Source of the DNA: Dirofilaria immitis
Taxonomy: Eukaryota > Nematoda > Chromadorea > Rhabditida > Onchocercidae
Direction: 5' to 3'
DNA: 64,000 nt
Assembly (NCBI GenBank): GCA_024305405.1
Contig: JAKNDB010000068.1
Location: 1,730,501-1,794,500, forward strand
In this document: positions 12,602-26,400 of the stretch, one piece after another
Layout of the letters: every line of letters starts with the position of its first letter
How positions within the stretch are numbered: position 1 is the stretch's first letter
Made by a program: the position numbers and the translations under genes
Notes under the pieces: model-generated
The model's input: the letters and a program-made list of their open reading frames with translations, nothing else
The model's database searches: none
What the model was told of the DNA's origin: nothing

Positions 12602-14060
12602 ATGCTTAACGAGTCGTATATTCTTGTACCGTTAACGGAAAGAAAAGATTTATGCTTGGAATGTATCAAATTATTAAATCAAGTAAACTTATTTTAAAAA
12701 ATTTCATCTGGATTTTTTCATTCTATTTTTGTTATTTTCAAAATTTAGGCCAAATATGTTGTTAGGAATGGCCACGAAGCGTAGGTGCGCGTGAGAATAC
12801 GTTACGTAAATCACTTAATTCAACACCTCCTATGTCATTCATTATGATCGATAAAGAAATGGATAAATTAGTGGGTCATGCAAGATTATGCCCACTTTTG
12901 GCTATATCGCAAAGTTGCTGGATTGAATCTGTTATTATCAGTAGTGATTTAAGAGGTAAAGGTTTGGGACGTTGTTTAATGGCACAGTTAGAAGATGAAG
13001 CAAAGAAGTTTGGTTTCAAAAGGTATGTTGTATTTCTAGTTCTTTGCAAATCGCAGGAACTATTTTTCAAGCGAATCATCAACAATAATGATGCTTTAAA
13101 GTAATTGTCCGAAATAAAATAAGGGATGCTAATAATAGGGAAGTCGCACGAAATTATATTTTAATGCTTAAAATTTTTCCAGACTTATTTGTTTAATGAA
13201 AATAAATAATTCTTCCAGGCTTATTTGTCCAGTGAAAATAAACAAGCATTTTATGCAAAATGTGGTTATTTAACCTGCGAACCAGTTTTTAATGTTGGTG
13301 CTAATACGGCATTATTTAAGAGATTCAATTTGGTAAGATATTTTATGCCATCGTTTATTGACTCTATTTCTAACTATGTTGAGTGTTTTTTAATTTAGAT
13401 TCAAATTTTCATTCCCGAGTAATTTTGCAAGCAAATTTTCATCAGCTTTATTCATAATTTATAAAAATTTTTCGTCTTTTAATTACTGTTTTGTAGAGAA
13501 GCTTATCGGTTGATATGAGCACATAAGATAACACTTTCGAAAGCTGAAAAGTATAACTGAATCATTTTGAAATGTGAAATTAGCTTAGTATTCTAAATTG
13601 CATCATTCTTAACAAAAAAATGATTAGCACAGTTAGTTAAGTTTGTTTCCGAAATTTCTTCAGAATACAAAATGCAAGTCTAAGCTAAATATTCGAATGG
13701 CAATTACTTTCGAAAATTAAATTTTTAATGATTACATAGAATTAATAGAATTATTTTCTGTTTTTATAGTTGACTCTTTAAATATTATGAATTTTAAAAG
13801 ATTATTTATATTATTCCGTTGAGAATCCAACTTTTTTTTTCTTTTTTTTGCAGGAACGATTTATTGGAACTAATTCATCGACATTTAATACTACTTGCAT
13901 GTCTGCTCCTCTATTCGAAAAAGACTCAGCATGCCCATCATTAGTTTTTCCTTCTCCTTCTCCTCCTCCTCCTCCTTCTCCTCCCTCCTCCTCCTCCTCC
14001 TTCTCCTCCTCTTCTTCCTCCTTCTCCTGCTTCCCTAACATCTGTGTTATCATCTGCTGA
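12602..14060 (+). CDS. naa80: NAA80-like GNAT N-acetyltransferase (actin N-terminal acetyltransferase type)
   Basis: Exons are 12602-12682, 12766-13022, 13219-13332 and 13854-14060. Exon 1 starts at the ATG 14 nt after a TTTTTAG trans-splice acceptor. The protein has EWPRS at residues 28-32, the acetyl-CoA loop RGKGLG at about 90-95, FYAKCGY in exon 3, and a proline-rich tail in exon 4. This is the NAA80 layout; in animals that enzyme acetylates the processed N-terminus of actin, and its proline-rich segment binds profilin. Exon 2 ends in phase 2 but exon 3 must start in phase 0; one extra A in the AAAA run at 13018-13021 would reconcile them. The proline codons also slip frame near 13985, so the true C-terminus is uncertain: an alternative frame runs to a GTACTA donor at 14063. 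Family call is firm; orthology is inferred. Confidence 0.82.
13175..13246. repeat. 36-bp tandem duplication over a 3' splice site
   Basis: TTCCAG followed by a CTTATTTGT core occurs twice, 36 bp apart (acceptors ending at 13182 and 13218). The second copy begins naa80 exon 3. The first would encode a near copy of the exon start but meets TAA within nine codons, so it is probably a dead duplicate of the acceptor. Confidence 0.8.
13956..14030. repeat. CCT/TCC trinucleotide tract in naa80
   Basis: An imperfect CCT/TCC microsatellite encodes the proline-rich segment. A CCTCCCTCC interruption near 13985 shifts the codon register from proline to serine. Confidence 0.85.
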
Positions 14061-15545
14061 GGTACTAAAATTTGATAGTAACAAAACTCATTATATGTTT
14101 AAAATACTTTAATAGTTTTAAATGCATTAGTTTCATTGATTTCTCAGTGTCTTTCGGTTCTGTTTATAGCTTTCTTGATTTATTCAGCCTTTCTTTTATC
14201 CGTTGGCATTGTTTCTATGTTATAGGTTTAATAAATTAACTGATAAGTAATAATCATGTTTATGCTGTTTATTGGCTTTCAAAATTACGAGCTTTTTTTT
14301 CATTTGGTGCTGGATTATTAAAATTGCAATTGATATATATATATATAGTTGTTTTCTACGTTGCTCAATAAATATTTTTAAATCAATTTTAATACAAAAA
14401 TATTGATGATGAATGAATTGAGTTCAATTTTATTTGCTTAGAATATCTATTCCAAATGAGAGATTAAATGATTGTACAATTCAGTGCAGGAATTCGATAT
14501 ATATATATATATAGAATTGAAAATAAAAAGTTTCATACCGATTGATGGACTGATTTATTTATAGCAATTGATAGCCGATTAATTCTACTCATCATGCAAT
14601 AATGGATTTTTAATTTTCTCTATGCTATTCAAATATTATCATTTCTTTGATTTGACAAGCTTCGAATGATTTAACAAGAAAAATGTTCAAATTTTTTTTT
14701 CTCCATTACTTTTTGCTAAATAAAATCATTTATTTTAAGATTAACATATGTTTTATTTTCATTTATTAAGAACTTTGCATAAAAAGGAATACGATAAGTC
14801 TTTTTTTTTACATTTAAAAAAAATATCTCAAGAAAGACTTCATCGATCATCATTTCCGTCAATCAACTTTTTTCCTGAAATTGAAAATTAGCAATTATAT
14901 AGGCTGAAAGATAGTATTCGATTGCGATATGAAGATTGAAAAGAAAATGCTAGCAAAACGAACCTGGTCTATCAATTTAAAGCCCTAAGAACTTTATGCA
15001 AAAGCCAAATAGGCTTAAAGACTTTCTAAGCATATATTTAGGAAACATCAATTTCGTGGATATAATTAAATCATGGAGTAATATAAGTATTTTCAGCCAT
15101 CCCAATCATTTGAAAATGACTTCAAACTTACTTCAACATTCATCCTACATTTGAGCAACATCATTTCCATTTATTGTAATGCTATCAAAATAGCAATGCT
15201 TTTTTCTTCTCTTTTTTTTGTCTTGTATTTTTGAAATTAAAAGAAAAATAATTTTATGACGAACATATATTATAGAGAGAATGAGAGAGGGAGAAAGAGA
15301 GAGAGAGAGGAAGGGAGAAAGAAAAAAAAGAAATAAATGATGCATTTTAATTTATTAAGTAAACAAAAACAATATCAGAATTATTGCATCTATCATAGAT
15401 GTTACTATTTCCTACTAAAATATTGATAAATGCTGATTACTTTTTTTTTTTCATTCGATTGATAAAAAAAATTGCAGGTTATTTTATGGTTAATCGTTTA
15501 TCAGAATGTATATAAAATTTTATGGTTAATTTTTTCGCAACGATA

Positions 15546-15577
<32 letters not shown>

Positions 15578-18500
15578 AAAAAATGGCCATTTAAAATCGT
15601 TGCTTATTATTTTAGCATTTTTATTTTTCTCATTTAAAAATTTCAATTTCATACACATTCTTTTTATGATTTCATTTATATGAAAGAATGAAAATAAAAA
15701 AAAAAGTTAAAGAATGGGGATTGAAAATGAAATTAATAATGCTAAAGAATAAAATATTTGCATAGTTTTGTTCTCGAAAATATTCATATATTATTTAATA
15801 AATGATAATAAAATTTGAAATTTATCTTTTCAGCATAATGAATTTCTTTTTAATTTCTCAATATTTATCAAAAAAAAAAAAAGGAAAAAAAGGTTTATAA
15901 TATAAAAAATATGATGAAGGAATATAAGCATAAAGAAGGGATATCAAATGATTACAAATATTTTATCAATTTTTCTTATACATCATGAATTTGTCGATTT
16001 GAATCATGATAATCTCAATGGATTTAAAATCGAATATAAGCTCTTATCAATCAATAAATAATTCTTTTCATATATTTCATTCTTTTTTCTATTTACATTT
16101 TAAAAAAATTTGCAAGCAAATTAATCCTTCAATCTATGTCAATTTTATTTAAATTAGCTTATCAAACTTTATTACTGTTTATTCGAACATTAGTGCTTTT
16201 TATTTGGTTTTGCAAAATATTATACTTATATATTTTATTTTCAGCATTTTCTTTCTTGAATTCTTAAGCTTGATCAAGTTTTCATTTCAAGTTTTTCATG
16301 CATTTCTCGATCTAAAGCGCTATTTTCATTTATTGTTTCCTTCCTTCATCTTCAACAACTAAATTGTCTAAAAATTTCGAAAAGAAAATTTAAGAAAAAA
16401 GATAAAATTTTTCTTATTTTTCAAATATTATTTTTTTATTTATTATATTTAAAAACTTGACAGATGCATTCTTTAGAAATTAAATTTTCTAAAAATTTCG
16501 AGAGGAAGTTTTGAAAAAAAGATAAAATTTTGTAAATTTTTTCTTCCTAAATATTATCGTTTTATTTATTATATTCAAAAACTCGAAGAGATTTATAAAT
16601 GAATTGAGCCATATAAAAATTTCAATCGATTAGAACAAACAAAAATGATCCGTGAAAAATTGCAAACTAATGTTTGTTTATAAATTTAGGCAAAACTTTT
16701 AAAAAGAAAACAAAAGGTTAATTCGTATTTCTTCACTCTTAAACAAAAAAATAAATTAAATAAAAAAGTTTGAAATAACGAAACGACCACTTCTCTCATC
16801 TAATTCATTGTAATATTTTTGAAAAAAAAAATTACAATAAATTTTTTATACTTAAATAATTATAGCAATTTCTTTCTATTCATCTATCGATGTATTAGAA
16901 TTGATTAAGAAAATTAAAGTATTTTTTGTTTGATTAATTCATTCGACGAAAATTTACGAATTTTTGAAACTATTCGATTTTGTAAACAATTATAAATTAT
17001 TTTCTTTTCTTTTTATAAATTTAGTAATTTGATAAAAATTTTTATCAATATATTTGTTTGTGCAAAAATTTTATCATTAATTTGTTCAAAATTGAAATTA
17101 TAGGGAAATGATGTGCATGATTGAAATGATATTTGAATTTAAAAAAATTTTAAGTATCAAAGCAAACAGATTCAAGTGAAAATGTTAAATATGCAAAAAA
17201 AGTTAAGATTAATTTCCTACAATAAAATTTCATTAATAAACAATTGAAAGTATTTTAATTAAAATGAACGAATTAAAGTGATTGCTAAACGTGATTTCAT
17301 TGAATAAATGAAATTATCAATACGAGAGAAGTTATCATTTCTTAATTTTCTTTATTCAATGAATTTCAAAAAGGAAAAAAGGAAAAGAAAAAACGAAAAT
17401 GCAATCCGACGATATTATAATTATTTTTTTAATTTTCCATCTTCCAATATACTTATTCGTTGCTCTGTTAAAGCTTATCATTTCATAAAAATGCCATCAA
17501 AATGAGAAGGAGAAAAACGAAAAGTTTTTGAAATATTTTCAAATTTCGAAATGTATAATTAGTTTATGATAAAGTTCGAGATCTAATTTCAATGGAATCT
17601 ATGAAAAGCGCAATTTCAATTTTTCAAATAAAAACAATTTGCTACTTTACCAAGCTAATGCTTACTGTTTATTGTGCCAAAAAACAAAAGCTCGTGCCAT
17701 AACCAGGTAAATTAGGTATATGTTACTGATGATACAATTGGCTGAAAAGTATTGCAATTATCGAGAAATTTGATTTGTAATAAGTCTAAATGCAAATTTT
17801 AATTAGTCTAGAAATTGAAAACTTAATAAAGTAAAGTGTGTAATTTCAAAGAGTACTCAAATGCTTTTTCCATACTCTTATTTTTTTTCTTATTCAACAT
17901 AGCTCTTAAAATCGAAAATTGCCAAAAATGAGATATCATAATCAATACTTTCAAACGAAACAAAAATTATTTAATCTTAAAAAGTTTCCATATAGGTAGC
18001 ATCGAACAGATAAGTTCGAGAATTGTCCATATCCTATTTACAGAGCTATTCTGTTAGCAAAACATGAAATATATTGGTATTCATCCTCTTTTATTACAAA
18101 TTTCTACTTTGCTTTAAGTGATAAAAATTCATGATAACTATAATTAATTACTAAAAGATCCGTTTCTTATCATTCTTATCACAATAATTAACAAAAAGAA
18201 AAATTCAAAATTTTGATTAAAAAAATTTCTGCTTCTTTATAGATGTTTTACAAAAAAAAAGAAATGTTTGAAACGAAGTTGAATAAAAATATTTATATAT
18301 GTAAATGAAGGAAACAATTCAGCATGAATATTTTATCATGCCAAATTTAGAATACTTCCATCAAGTCAAGTGTTCTATTTTTGTTAGCTTAGGCTTTTTA
18401 TTCATGCTTTAAACCTTGCTCGATGTTGAATGTAATAGCATCGTCAAGAACATTTTTAAGATTTCATTTTTTGATTGCAATATTAGAGATACTTATATCA

Positions 18501-20400
18501 AGTTGCTTATAATTTCTTTAAAGTTTAGAAGGAATGAATCATTATCTTATAATAGAAGAGAATGTCTATGGAATTAGTTTTTTTTTTTTTTGAAAAGAAT
18601 GAAATAAAATTCTCTCATCAATCATAAAATAAATTTAATCTGTAAAATTGGAAAAATTAAAAAGAGATAGAAGAAGAAGCTTTTGTCTTTGAAGTTTTTA
18701 GTTAAAATTCGTTAGAAAGTCCATTCATTCTTCTTCTTTTTTCTTTAGAATCTGAATCACCGATGCCTTCTTGTTTTCCCAATCTTTATTGTCTTAATTA
18801 GAATAATTCAATTTAATTTAGTTGCTGAACTGTAAAAAATTTTAAATCAACAATATCAAACTATTTACATTCAATTTCAGTTATTTTCGTTTTAAATTAA
18901 AATTTTCCAGATTTTTGAAAATAAAATTATCATACATGTTATTGCTCATATTTATTCAGCTTAAATTTATCACTTAAAACTGTCTTTATCAACATATACA
19001 CTATCTAATCAATCAATTAAAAGGCAATAAAAAAATTTTTTTATTATTTTCAAAGCAATTTGAAACAGTACATTTGAAATTATACTTTATCGTTGCAAAC
19101 TATAAAAATTACTTCTGTTTGTTTAATTGTTTGTCTTCTTCAATTACTGAATCCATTTATTCTCATCTAATTGTTTTTTTTTTTTTAAAGAAGATTGGAA
19201 ATTTGAAAATTGAAAATTAATCGACATTTGTCTGTTTATATTTTTGTCAGAGACTAAATAAAATAGTTCATAGGTAGACTAAAATTAAATTTTAGTATCA
19301 ACTTGACAACTGGCGGATTTTATCCAAAATTAAGCATATATCATTCTTTATTTCTTAAATTTCTGATATCTAATAAAACTGTCGAAATTAAATTAATATA
19401 TAATTCATTAGAAATAATTTCTTCATAATCATCAATAATTAAGCTCGTACTTTTTTATTTTCATCAATATTTTTTTATTATTTTCAAATATGAATTTTTT
19501 TTCGTTTGATTTTTGAAGATAATCCGATAAATTTCGACTAATTTTCAATGAATTTTGAAAAGTACTGAAAAAAAATTAATTGAAAACCGATTTTTCATTT
19601 TATAAATTTTTTTATTTATTTCAATAATGAAATTGCTTTTGCGATTTTATAGAAATTTTACAAAATTTTTTTATCATTTCGTAATAATTTCATTATTAGA
19701 ATAAAATTTTTTGCAAAATTTTTTTCGAGCAATAAAGGAAGAAACAAAATTAGCTAAAATGGAAATGAAAACTTTTAAAATTGCTTTATAATAAATTTGT
19801 TTAAATCCATTCATGTTTAAATCCAGTTTTTTTTTTTTTTTTTCATAATCTTTCTTTCTAATATTTATTATTTTTAATTTTCATTACAATCTATTTTTAA
19901 AAACTCCAATACAATTAGTTAGAAATCATTTACAATCATGGTATCTTTTAAATTGTTTTTGCTGCTTTCATGAATTCTGATAAATCTGGTGTACGCATTT
20001 CTTTTTTTTTATCATATATGAGCATTTTTTTTATCACATATCTAGCCTCTTTCGAAATATTCGATATCCATAGAAAGTTTATAATTATAATTCAATCACT
20101 AAAAGTTGTCTACGATAAACAATTTTTGCATAGCATTCTTTATATTCAATCATCAACATAGCTTTCGAAATTTTTTATATTCAATCATAAATGTCAATCA
20201 TAAGAAATGTTGAAAGATCTTAGTAATAATCTTCAATCTTATTCCGCCTACTTCATTACTCTTATTGTCGAGTTTGATCAAGTTTTCTAACAAGTTAAAA
20301 TTTTTTTCCCATAAATTCTACATCATTTATTATAAAATCAACTAACGTTTATAGATTTTTTCCTTTTTCAAATTTAAATTTCAATAAATTTATTGTATTT
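14061..20400. other. Long AT-rich intergenic region
   Basis: No recognisable exon. It holds poly-A/T runs, a GA-rich tract at 15273-15322, a (CT)n tract at 15545-15572, and short (AT)n at 14335-14347 and 14500-14511. The last part of naa80 could extend into the beginning, but no convincing terminal exon was found. Confidence 0.55.
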
Positions 20401-20403
20401 CAG
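20401..20403 (+). other. Candidate trans-splice acceptor for the glutamate receptor gene
   Basis: TTGTATTTCAG ends 18 nt before the start codon at 20422, with no 5' donor or coding sequence recognised upstream. This matches a spliced-leader addition site. Confidence 0.5.
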
Positions 20404-20421
20404 CATGTTATTAGAAATAAG

Positions 20422-23400
20422 ATGAAAAATACCTCATTAATATTATTATTCCAAATTTTGCTTTCATATTTTTTATTTTTATCTGGTTATCCATCTAAAA
20501 TACCAATTAGTAAGTTTTTAAATCATTTACAGAATCATAAGTATGAAAGATTAAAAAACAGAAATTTTTGAATTATTTGCAAATGTGGAAAAAATATTTT
20601 TAGTAATCATGCTAATGAGTGCTTATCATAAGATAATGATGTTCTAACTAAAATGATAATGTTTAATTAAAAAGTTAAAAAAAAAGCTTTAACATCATAA
20701 TTCGCAATGATAATTCAGTTGATACTATAAAGCTAAAAGATCATCATCTCTTATATAGAAAGTCTGAATTAATAAAAGATAGAAATAATTGTTGCACGAA
20801 TCAGCATTATCTAATATCTTTCCAGAAACTTACATTCAACCTGACGAAGAAAATAAAGGTATTATGCAAACAATACAACAAGGTGAAATGATGCATAATA
20901 ATAACGAAAATAATCCATTCAAATTTTCATTTTCCAATCGTCAATTGCATATCGATGAAATTGATACATGGAATTTGATGAATATTGGTATTAAAATTAT
21001 ATAACTTAAATTTTTTTCCTTGCTTGAATAAAGTTGAAATTATACAATGAATAGTTGCGAATTCTTCAAGTTACAATTAGCTAACATTTTTTCCTCTTAT
21101 CTTTTAACAAGCTTTTTAATAAGCCTAGAAGATATTTGTAGAAAATTTAACAAATGAAAAATATGTTATTATTATCATCCATTTGCAGTATGTGATGATT
21201 TAAAAGTTGGCGTAATGGTAATAATGTGTGGTAATATGGGTAAACCATATGAAGCATTTTTGGCAATGGCTGAAAATATGGAAATACCATTAATTAATTG
21301 GGATTTATCACCAGTATTTCCAGCTGAAGAAGCTCGAAATTTGTTAGTTATTATCTGTTTAAAATTATCACTTGATAATCGAATCTATTATTAATCTTTT
21401 ATGATAACTTTTTTTTCTAATGTAAATTATTTAATTAATATATGTACATATATGAAATATTTTGTGTTTCTATTGCATTACCTAATTGATCAATAGTTAT
21501 ACGTAATGTTAGTGAATGAACAAATATATGCTAATATTATCTGATAAATCAAATTGACTAATTTTCAAATTTATAGATAGGCAGATAGTCCACAGATAAA
21601 AGAAATATTAGATAATATCCATCTTATGTCAATTGATAATGACTGATTCTATTGATCATTTATGATCAGCGAATAGCTAACGATATTTTCATAAGTTTAG
21701 TTGAACATTTCAGGAAGATTTTAATAACAAAAGGAAAAAAATTAGATGAGAGATTTTTAAGGCAAAATTTTATAAAATTTTTATTATGTTTACTTATGAT
21801 AAAAAATGAATTTGTCGCATTGCTAAATTGATTAACAGCGAATTTTTTTTTTTTTTTTTAAGAAATATTAAATGTGAAAGGACATTTCAGTAATCCTAGC
21901 AATATATGTTACTTTATAGAAGTTTCACAAAATAAAAATTCATCAAAAATAAATATAATTCGTTGTGTAAAATTAAATAAGTCAGAATGTCACAGAAATC
22001 TCATCAGACAACATAATTAAACTTATTTTTACTAAAATTGAAAAACATGCCTAAAGGATATATGTAATATTTCGACATGCTGAATATATGAAATTTAATT
22101 CCTCTTAATTTTTAGAAAATATTATTAATACTTTGCTTTAGCGAAGTACATAGATTAATAATAAAATTTTGTACTAAAAATAATCTTATTCATAAACATG
22201 ATTTAAGAAGGATGGGCAAAGTGTGAGATGAAAATTAAAAGCGAATGTATTAAATTTTAGAGCATGAAATTTGTGAACAGAAACTTAGTAAGATGAAATT
22301 TGTCAACATAAATATTGTAGTTTGATCAATTTTTATTACAAATGCTCTTTATGTGTGAAATTTGTTCACATCATTTAAAGCATAAAAATAAATTTGAAAA
22401 ATTTGATAGATTGAAATTGTTTGTTAAAATGTATAGGCGAAACATTTTCTATAATTTAATTATTGAACTGTTGAAATGTCGAAAGAGTTGGAGTTTTTTT
22501 GAAAACTGAAAAATTTCTGACAAATTTTTTTATCCAACTTCAGAATGATACAACGAAAGAGTTGTTGAAAAGAAAAATATTCGTAGCATCGTATAAATAT
22601 TATTAAATGAGCCTAAATTTGCAATATTAAATTTGAATTTGTAACTAAAATAAAATTGAATTTGCAGCTTTCAAGTAAGTATTCGTCCGCCAACAGCAGA
22701 ATTAATAGCCGATTTAATATTGTACAAGCAATGGCCATCATTTATGTATCTTCATGATGGCAAAAATTGTATATTTTATTTTAACATCGTATACATCTTA
22801 AATTTTTTTTTTCAAGCTAATATAATCTTAATTTTATCTTAACTTTTAAATCTGAGAAAAAAAACTTAAAAATCAATCATAGCTAAACAAAATTATTTAT
22901 ACCTTTGATATGTTTAACAAAAAGAGAGCACTTTCTTTACTAATTAGGACAAGGATTTAAGCTTATTTTTTAATAATAGCACATTTGAATATGCCTGTCA
23001 TAATTTTAATTCATCAAAAATTTCATAAAATTCAATTTTCGAACATTATCACTTTTCAGCAATAATCAATTTTCAATGGATTTTCTACTATTTGCATCGT
23101 AAAAGTAATATTTCTATATCAGCAGAAATGCTCCGAATACCTCAAAATGAGGATGATTTTCTTGAATTCTTCCAGAAATTAAATACTAATCGACTAATGA
23201 ATAATTCAGCCAAGTAGCTTTTTTTTATTAAACAGATAATTTTTGTAAAAATTTATACAATTTAAAATAAACTTCAGTTTTTCATGTTGTTTAAATGTTT
23301 GATGTAAGCATATTTGTCATGATTAAAAAGTTAATAAATTTTAAAATGTTAATTTCTAATAATCAGTTTAAATACATGAATGTTGCAAAATAAATGATAA

Positions 23401-26400
23401 TTTTCTTGAATTTTCCTGGAAATCAAATATAGTCGTACTTCCCTTTTTTTTTTTTTTTTTTTTTTTTGAAATTTCAGCTTATTTCTTTTTCATTGAAAAT
23501 GGGAATAATGAAAGAATAATTTGTTAAACAAGTGCTAAATTATTATTTATGCAATTATAAGTAAATATTTCTTTATTGTTGACTTCATTGCACTCTCTAT
23601 ATTAAGAAAATAACATTTGCGTATCCAATAGGAATATTTGAATTCATTATAGTTAGACGAATTGTGATGGCTAACTTGAATCATATCCCTTTTGCTAATT
23701 TAAATTGTATTGCTACAAATAATAATTAAACTATCTTTACTAGGTATATAGTAATCGATGCTAATTGCTCATATCGACAGAGAAAATTTCTAGCTGCTAT
23801 TCGATCTATTCAATTTAGTCAATTGGAATATCATTACATTGTTGGAAATTATGTAAATATTCATTTCCGTCCATCATTTCTATCCATTCCCTTATTTTTA
23901 CTTGTTTTATGCCATTTAAAATTGATCAGAAATTTTGAATTTATTGTAGGATTTTCCAAATTATGATGTGGAAATGTTTCAAAATGGAAATATCAACATT
24001 TCCGGATTTCAAATAATTAATCGAGAAGCAAAGGAGTATACCAACTTGAAAAATTTTATATTCAAATCAGAAAAAGTTGACATAGACAATGAGGTAAACC
24101 TGTTTCGTTCTGTTAAATATTACTTTCATTCCAGATAAATAATCATTCTAATTATTATAGGTTCAACCTGTTTTTGTACATGACGCAATGCTTGTTCTAC
24201 GAGCTCTTTTGCAACAGTTTTAAGACGTAATGATTCGTTATTCCGGCAGAACTTCCGACATGGTCAGTTATACAGTCGTGGATATCCTGGAATATATTGT
24301 CATCCAAGCATGGATCTGGATAATCCGCATCGTCCGTTTACAACTTTCGAACATGGCCAGCTATTGGCAAGAGCTTTACGTGGAGTAAGTGAATGTTCAA
24401 CAACTTGATCTAAGATTAGCCCGGTAGCTTAACTATAAATACTAAAATAGCATGACATTTTCAATAAACTTTGAGTAAAGTTTCAATAAGCTAGAAAATA
24501 GAGACGAAATTTGGCTTCTACTAAACTTAAAAATTTGCAGATAAGATTAGATTCCAATGATGATATTCTATCTGGACATATTGAATTTGACCGTTTCGGG
24601 ATGCGTAAGAATTTTGATGTTACCGTAATTGATTTAGTGTCCAATATTAAATCTGCTTTTAATCGTAAGGAGGTAAATTAATTAATTTCCTTGCTACTCT
24701 TTCTTATTTAATTGTTATTTATATTTATTTCCGGCATAAACCTATCCAAATTGCTTCATTTCTAAAAGCTTTTCATTTATATTGATTTTATAAAATTTAT
24801 TTACTGATTAATTAATTAAGATGATGATTTGGAAACAAGGCCTTGGATTTTTTCAAATCGTACAATTGCTGAACATACGCGAAAAATTTTAGATAAATCG
24901 GCACAAAAAAGTGCTTAAAGTGGTTACAATTGTGGTTAGTTTATAACATTTTGATGATCAATTTGAATTACTTTCTCAAAATTTGAATTATCAGTACTGA
25001 TACATTTTTTTATTTTTATTTTCCTTTTTGTATACAATGTATAATATTTAGTTTGCATTTCTTTTTTTTTTTAAATTTATTTCTTCAATAATGATATATT
25101 ATTTATCAAATTAGACGGCACCTTTTGTAATGGTCAAACGAGGATGTGAAGGTGAAACAAACAAAAGTGGTTGTGATGGTAATGATCGTTACGAAGGATT
25201 CTGCATCGATTTGCTTAAACTTCTCAGTGACAAGTTTCTCTTTCATTACTAACAAAATTTCTCATACAATTCACTTAAAACTTTTTGCGCAAGCATAAAT
25301 ATCTTCAATATATGCAATTACAAATATTGAGTCTTTGGCCAAAATTTCTTTATTTCATATATTCAATGCTAACCATTCCGACCCTCTTACTCGTTACGGC
25401 CACATTTCAATTATTAACATAAGCCATGCAACAGCTAAAGATCAATCTTCTGCTCTTAGATCTTATAAATTTTTCTTTAGAATCGAAGATTTCAAGAAAT
25501 ATGAAATAATCTTGGCCAAAGGGAATAAATATGGTATTAAACAGCCTGATGGTTCTTGGGACGGTCTGATTGGCTCATTGCTCAGTGGTGAAGCTGATGT
25601 TTGTGTGGCATCGCTAACAATAAATCAGGTACGAAGTTGATATCTTTTTGAAATTTATGAATTTATAATTATTAGCAACATATTTATTAATTTTTTTATT
25701 TGATACCAATGTAAATTATTATGAAAATTTAGCAAAGCAAGAATATTTTCTTTAGTTATTTTCAGGATCGTGAACGGGTTGTTGATTTCTCAAAACCTTT
25801 CATGACAACGGGTATCAGTATAATGATTAAAAAACCGGATAAGCAGGAATTCTCCGTCTTTTCATTCATGCAACCATTAAGTACCGAAATTTGGATGTAT
25901 ATCATTTTTGCCTATGTCGGGGTTCGTTTATCAATTAAAATTTATCCTAAGCTAAAATAATTCCAATTAATAAATAATTCCAGTTAGTACTTGTGTTATT
26001 CATAAAATTAGTAATATAATAATATCTTCAAGTATGAGAGCGCTTGAATTTATGGGTACAGATATATAATAACTTTGTGGCAAAAATTTTGAGTCGTCAT
26101 GTTGAAATTATAAGATTTAAAATCTAGTTTCACGGTCTGTCTATGAGAAAATAACTGCAAATTAGTATCGCTGCTTAGCGAAAAGCACCTACTCGATATT
26201 AAGTGTATAATTACAGTCTGGCCGGTGTAAAGAAAATAAAAATCGTATGACAAGAAATTTATGCTAAATAATATTTATTGCATCCCAGATTATTAATAAT
26301 AATCATTGATTCTAGGTTTCTGTAGTAATATTTCTGGTCTCACGATTTTCACCTTACGAATGGCGCATCGAAGAGATGTCAAGTGGTGGAGGTTTTACAA

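Noticed and set aside
13811..14053. Acidic Glu/Gly-rich minus-strand frame
   Set aside because: It is antisense to the CCT repeat of naa80 exon 4 and exists only because triplet repeats stay open in several frames.
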